DNA of 64,000 nt from Vitellaria paradoxa (lineage: Eukaryota > Streptophyta > Magnoliopsida > Ericales > Sapotaceae). Location of the stretch: contig CM034242.1 in NCBI GenBank assembly GCA_019916065.1, forward strand, positions 9,988,879 through 10,052,878, given 5' to 3'. The position numbers and the translations under genes were made by a program. Positions 60,321-64,000 of the stretch are shown piece by piece. Each line of letters opens with the position of its first letter. Position 1 is the stretch's first letter. The notes under the pieces are model-generated. The model was not told the DNA's origin and made no database searches. It worked only from the letters and a program-made list of their open reading frames with translations.

Positions 60321-62398
60321 GAACTTATTCGATTTTTCACCAGCGCATGCTCAGATCATGTACATAAATTTAAGAAAAACGCTAACAGCTAAAAAAAGCT
60401 CTAGCGTTTGGTTCCAAAATAAGCCAGCATTTAATTGCTCTGTATTGTGAAAGTTCTTTTGTAAAAAGTGCTTGAAAGGGTCATTTAAGAAAAGAATTAA
60501 AAAAAAAAAGAGTCTTTGTCAAAAATAATTTACTTATATCAAAAACTAATAAATCGTAAACTAAATAAATATAAGTAATAGAAGAATGATGGATTGTATT
60601 TTTTTAATTTAGGGTCCCTTTAGAGTGATAAAAAATGACAAATTTTGATAAAAATTTTGAATTCGTAATTCGTGTAATAAAATAAAAAGTGAATAATTTT
60701 TAAGAATTTCAAACAAAATTTTAGAACAATCATACATATATCAAGATAAAGTGAGCAGATTTTATATTAATGATTGAAATTAAATTTTTGATGTGTTTAT
60801 ATTAGTTTCTTAAGATGTTTATTTCAAAAAAAATCACTTCTTCGTCATGAATTTCCATAGCATGAACTTTTGCTGTAATTTTATCAAACATTGCAAAATT
60901 ACTGAAAATAATTATAAAATCATTTCGAGCTAAAAAAATACTTCTAAGAAGTTTTATCAAACGACCTCGTACTCTATTTATTTCGCTGTCTAATATTTTT
61001 TTTTCATGCATTTTGTAAGAGGTCATAATTGATAAACGAAGCCTATAAATAGAGGTGATGAAAGTTGGATTGGCTCTATATTTCTGATCTTCAAAAAATC
61101 CTAAGATCAATCTGATAAAAAAATAAAATAAAAAATCAAGTCTACTTATGAACTCGGGATAAAATAAAAAAATAAATATTTATAATTTATTAAATTAAAT
61201 ATATTTAAAATATAAGCTTTATATATATATATATATATAATGATTCAACAGTCTATTTCCGTTCTATCACGACCACTGAGCAAGAAGGTTCTTTTGGCTT
61301 ATAGGCTGTGATTGTTGGATTCCAAGTGCTGCAATGCAATTGAAGCGTAAAATAATTTGATTATATCTTAATTAGATAATTTTTCATATTCCATATTTAG
61401 TGTGTTCTAATCAATTTTTTTTTTAATTTTTACTTTTACTTTGAAATTAATTTTATATAAATTAAATTAGAGCCATTAAATCATTATATGAAAGTTAAAA
61501 TCGTTCATTTTTACACTTTTAACACTGCAATTCCTCGAACCCGTGATTATTTAGTGACGTGAGATTCAATATTGATTTTGTCATTTAAAGATTCCATAAA
61601 ATTTATGTTTGATAATTGAAAAAAAAAAAAAAAAAAGAAGAAAGAAGGATTAGTACTCTTTTGAATTATTAATCTCAAAATATGAGATTAAAAATATCAT
61701 AAGAGTGGAAGGCATATCTCTTATTTCAAATTTGATTTTTGTCAAAAGTTAGAAGTTTTGAATTATTTTCATGCCACATTTCTTGTTAAATCACAATTTT
61801 TTATTCCACTATATATATTTACAACAAAAAACTAACAAAATAATCTCACACAAAAAATTAATCTCATACGTTATTTCATAATATTATTTATATTCTATAA
61901 TCTAATCTTACTGATTAGACACAGCCTATAATATCAAACTAAATCAATTAATACTCTTACATTTTAGTAATTTTCATATGGTCGAGGTGAAAACAATAAG
62001 TGTCATTACTTAGGCACTGTTTGATATACCCAAAAAAAAACCAAAAGTCACTAAAGCTCATCAAAATTCATTAATTTTCTTCAGTTAAATTTCGTCACAC
62101 ATCAATTTTATATCAATTTTTTATGATTTTATTGTACTTTTTTTTCAACCAAAAGCCCCCTTAATTTTACCCCCTCGAGTGATATTTTAAATTATTTTTC
62201 AAAATTTAAACATTTTTTTCTAGATAAAAATAATAATGATACGAAATAATGGATTTTCTTTAAAACTATTTATGGTTTTATTTTTGATGACGTGCTAAAC
62301 ATAAATACTTTTAACTAAAATTGTGATATACTGATATTATCCTTGTGTTGTTGCACGTGCGCACAATCCTCCAGCCAGATTCCCCCCCTTGAATGTTA
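60321..62398. other. Intergenic region after ERF-E, no gene seen
   Basis: AT-rich. A MITE-like segment (GGTCCCTTTAGAGTGATAAAAA and AATTCGTGTAATAAAATAAA) lies at 60,610-60,710. A (TA)n run is at about 61,221-61,240. The reading frame near 60,802-61,110 on the minus strand has no family signature and low-complexity composition. Confidence 0.45.
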
Positions 62399-63064
62399 GG
62401 GTGATATTGTTTTTTCACTTACGTTTATTTATTAATGTTTTTTATTTTTTATTTTCTATTGTCATTTTTCCTCAATTAAAAATTGAAATTACATTTCAAA
62501 ACATAATTTTGTTTATAATTATTAATTTTTTATTTTCATAAAATATTTAATTTTATTAGTTCTTAAAAATTAGTTGAATTCAATAAATATACTCCATATT
62601 AATTCAATTTAATTAATTAGATTAATTAAATTAAATTAATCAATTAAATTATTTATTTAAAATCATATAATTCAATAAATATAAAATTATTAAATTATAA
62701 TTTAATTATTTATTAAAAATAAATTAATAAAATATATTACATATTGATTTAGATAATTTAATTTAATTATATTATTTATTAAAAATAAATTAATTTTAAT
62801 TTAATAAAATATTTTAATAAAATAACTAAATTTAGTATAATGTAACAAAAATGGACAAAGTGTTAAAATTGATAAAATGTTTATAACAAAAAATAAATTG
62901 AAAATACCCTTTTTTATATTTTTCTATTTAAGTTTTTATTTTTTATTTTTGAAAACAAAAATAATATAAACAAATTGAACAAATATATTTCTATTGTTAA
63001 TTTATAAAATTTTGAAAATATAAATAAAAAATAGAAAACAAAAACGTTATCGAATGGGGACATC
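62399..63064. mobile_element. AT-rich MITE-like element related to 22,635-23,644
   Basis: The right end, reversed, reads CCCCATTCGATAACGTTTTT and aligns with the right end of the 22,635 element (GGCCCGTTTGATAACATTAC). The left part shares TTTTATTTTCTATTGTCATTT. The A/T-only interior is shorter. Confidence 0.55.
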
Positions 63065-63103
63065 TATTTTGTAACACTTTCATCTTAATTTATTATTATT
63101 ATC

Positions 63104-63106
<3 letters not shown>

Positions 63107-63147
<41 letters not shown>
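63107..63147. repeat. (TA)n microsatellite
   Basis: About 20 uninterrupted TA units just outside the MITE-like element. A shorter one lies at about 63,913-63,934. Confidence 0.9.
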
Positions 63148-63148
<1 letters not shown>

Positions 63149-63229
63149 ATTTTTTTTAGTACCCTGGCATTGCAAGCTAAGGTAGTGTTTGGATGATTAA
63201 AAAAAACATAAATTTTAAAAGTTTTTTTT

Positions 63230-63395
63230 GGGTAAAATCTAGAATTCTTATTGATTTATTGCAATTCTCAACGAACCGCGTATCCGATGAGTAAATCAGA
63301 GAAATATACGCTACCCCTCACACACACTTCACTTGTGTCAGGAATCGAATCTGTGCAGTCTCTATAGAGGTTATATCCACGAGCCACTCAAACTA
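63230..63395 (-). mobile_element. tRNA-like SINE fragment
   Basis: On the minus strand an A-box-like TAGTTTGAGTGG is followed about 40 bases later by the B box GATTCGATTCC (complement of 63,341-63,351). The 3' part carries TTGAGAATTGCAATAAATC. No poly-A tail or clear duplication was seen, and the family differs from the 27,323 SINE. Confidence 0.55.
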
Positions 63396-64000
63396 AACCT
63401 AAAGGCATAAAAAATAACAAGTTGGTATAAAAGTGATTGATAACAAAATTTAATTGAAATTTTTGAAAAAAATATAATAAAAAGAAAATATTTTTGATAT
63501 TTTTTTGATAAACCAAACACTCCTTAAATTAGCTTGCACTTTTTTGTTTATTTATTTTGTGCCTGGTCTGTAAAAAGGGGGTTGGGAGTTCAAACATGGG
63601 CTTTTAAATTAAGTATGGGTATGTTGGCCCAAGTTTCAATTACTGCAGTGGCGTAGTTATGGTTCTTATCGCGTCCATCTGTATCTATGTCATTCTAGTC
63701 CTTGTTTGGCAGCACTGTAATTTATAGTGAGGTGCTTAATAGAAATGCTCCTGCACGTAGGGAAAAAAATAAAAAAAAATAAAAATACACAAAAAAAAAA
63801 AATGGTCACCGTGTGAGTAAATGATTTCACTTTGCGAGCAAACACTTTGAAGGGCCCGTTCTGAGTTTAGAGTCTTTGCTTTTTGGACGTGTATGCAAGG
63901 GCTGGAGGGGAAATATATATATATATATATATATCTCTTAAAGGTGTGTTTGGCACACGAAATGGCAGGGGCAGGTTGAGAGAGGTTAAGGGGTGAAATT

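Noticed and set aside
60802..61110. 102-residue minus-strand protein downstream of ERF-E
   Set aside because: No family signature, AT-driven composition and no conserved context.
1..64000. CRISPR arrays, rRNA genes or bacterial-type operons
   Set aside because: Nothing of the kind was seen; repeats are typical of plant transposons and the genes are plant nuclear genes.

Overview
The window looks like nuclear DNA from a flowering plant: very AT-rich intergenic sequence full of MITEs, SINEs and LTR remnants, intronless plant-specific genes, and spliced exons. The species cannot be told from the sequence.

The left half (1-34,000) is a tandem array of four near-identical group IX ERF (AP2/ERF) transcription-factor genes of the ERF5/ERF6/ERF104/ERF105 type, called here ERF-A (1687, +), ERF-B (13,642-14,637, -), ERF-C (21,453, +) and ERF-D (32,797, +). 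Each lies in a repeated module: promoter, gene, 3' flank, then three long non-coding blocks (named here R4, R5 and R1) leading into the next promoter. ERF-B's whole module is inverted and bracketed by two direct copies of a ~160-bp MITE-like element, with a TA duplicated at the outer edges. It therefore looks like a block inserted into the A-to-C interval. Comparing module copies exposes insertions with paralogous empty sites: an 8-bp-TSD MITE, a Tourist-like MITE, a SINE with a 51-A tail, a palindromic TRIM-like LTR element and a 688-bp solo LTR.

The middle (34,000-51,500) holds a strand-asymmetric low-complexity block, a degenerate tandem repeat, a broken short-chain dehydrogenase/reductase gene (five recognisable exons with a one-base frameshift), a TRIM element and one intact P-class PPR gene (42,849-45,371, -) resembling Arabidopsis At5g12100. 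The 45,400-51,500 stretch is MITE territory.

The right part (51,500-64,000) contains a fifth, diverged ERF (ERF-E, 59,340-60,320, +). Its upstream region is duplicated ~5.5 kb away (51,540-52,980) without a gene. A short promoter core is recognisably shared by all five ERFs and this orphan copy. The terminal 3.5 kb shows only MITEs, a SINE-like fragment and simple repeats.

By family knowledge, ERF5/6-type factors bind GCC-box promoters in stress and defence responses and are controlled by MAP kinases through SP sites near the C-terminus. Those sites differ between the paralogs here, as do promoter elements (G-box, TATA, W-box region), which suggests the array is diverging in regulation. All repeat relationships were found by eye; percentages and exact borders need alignment.
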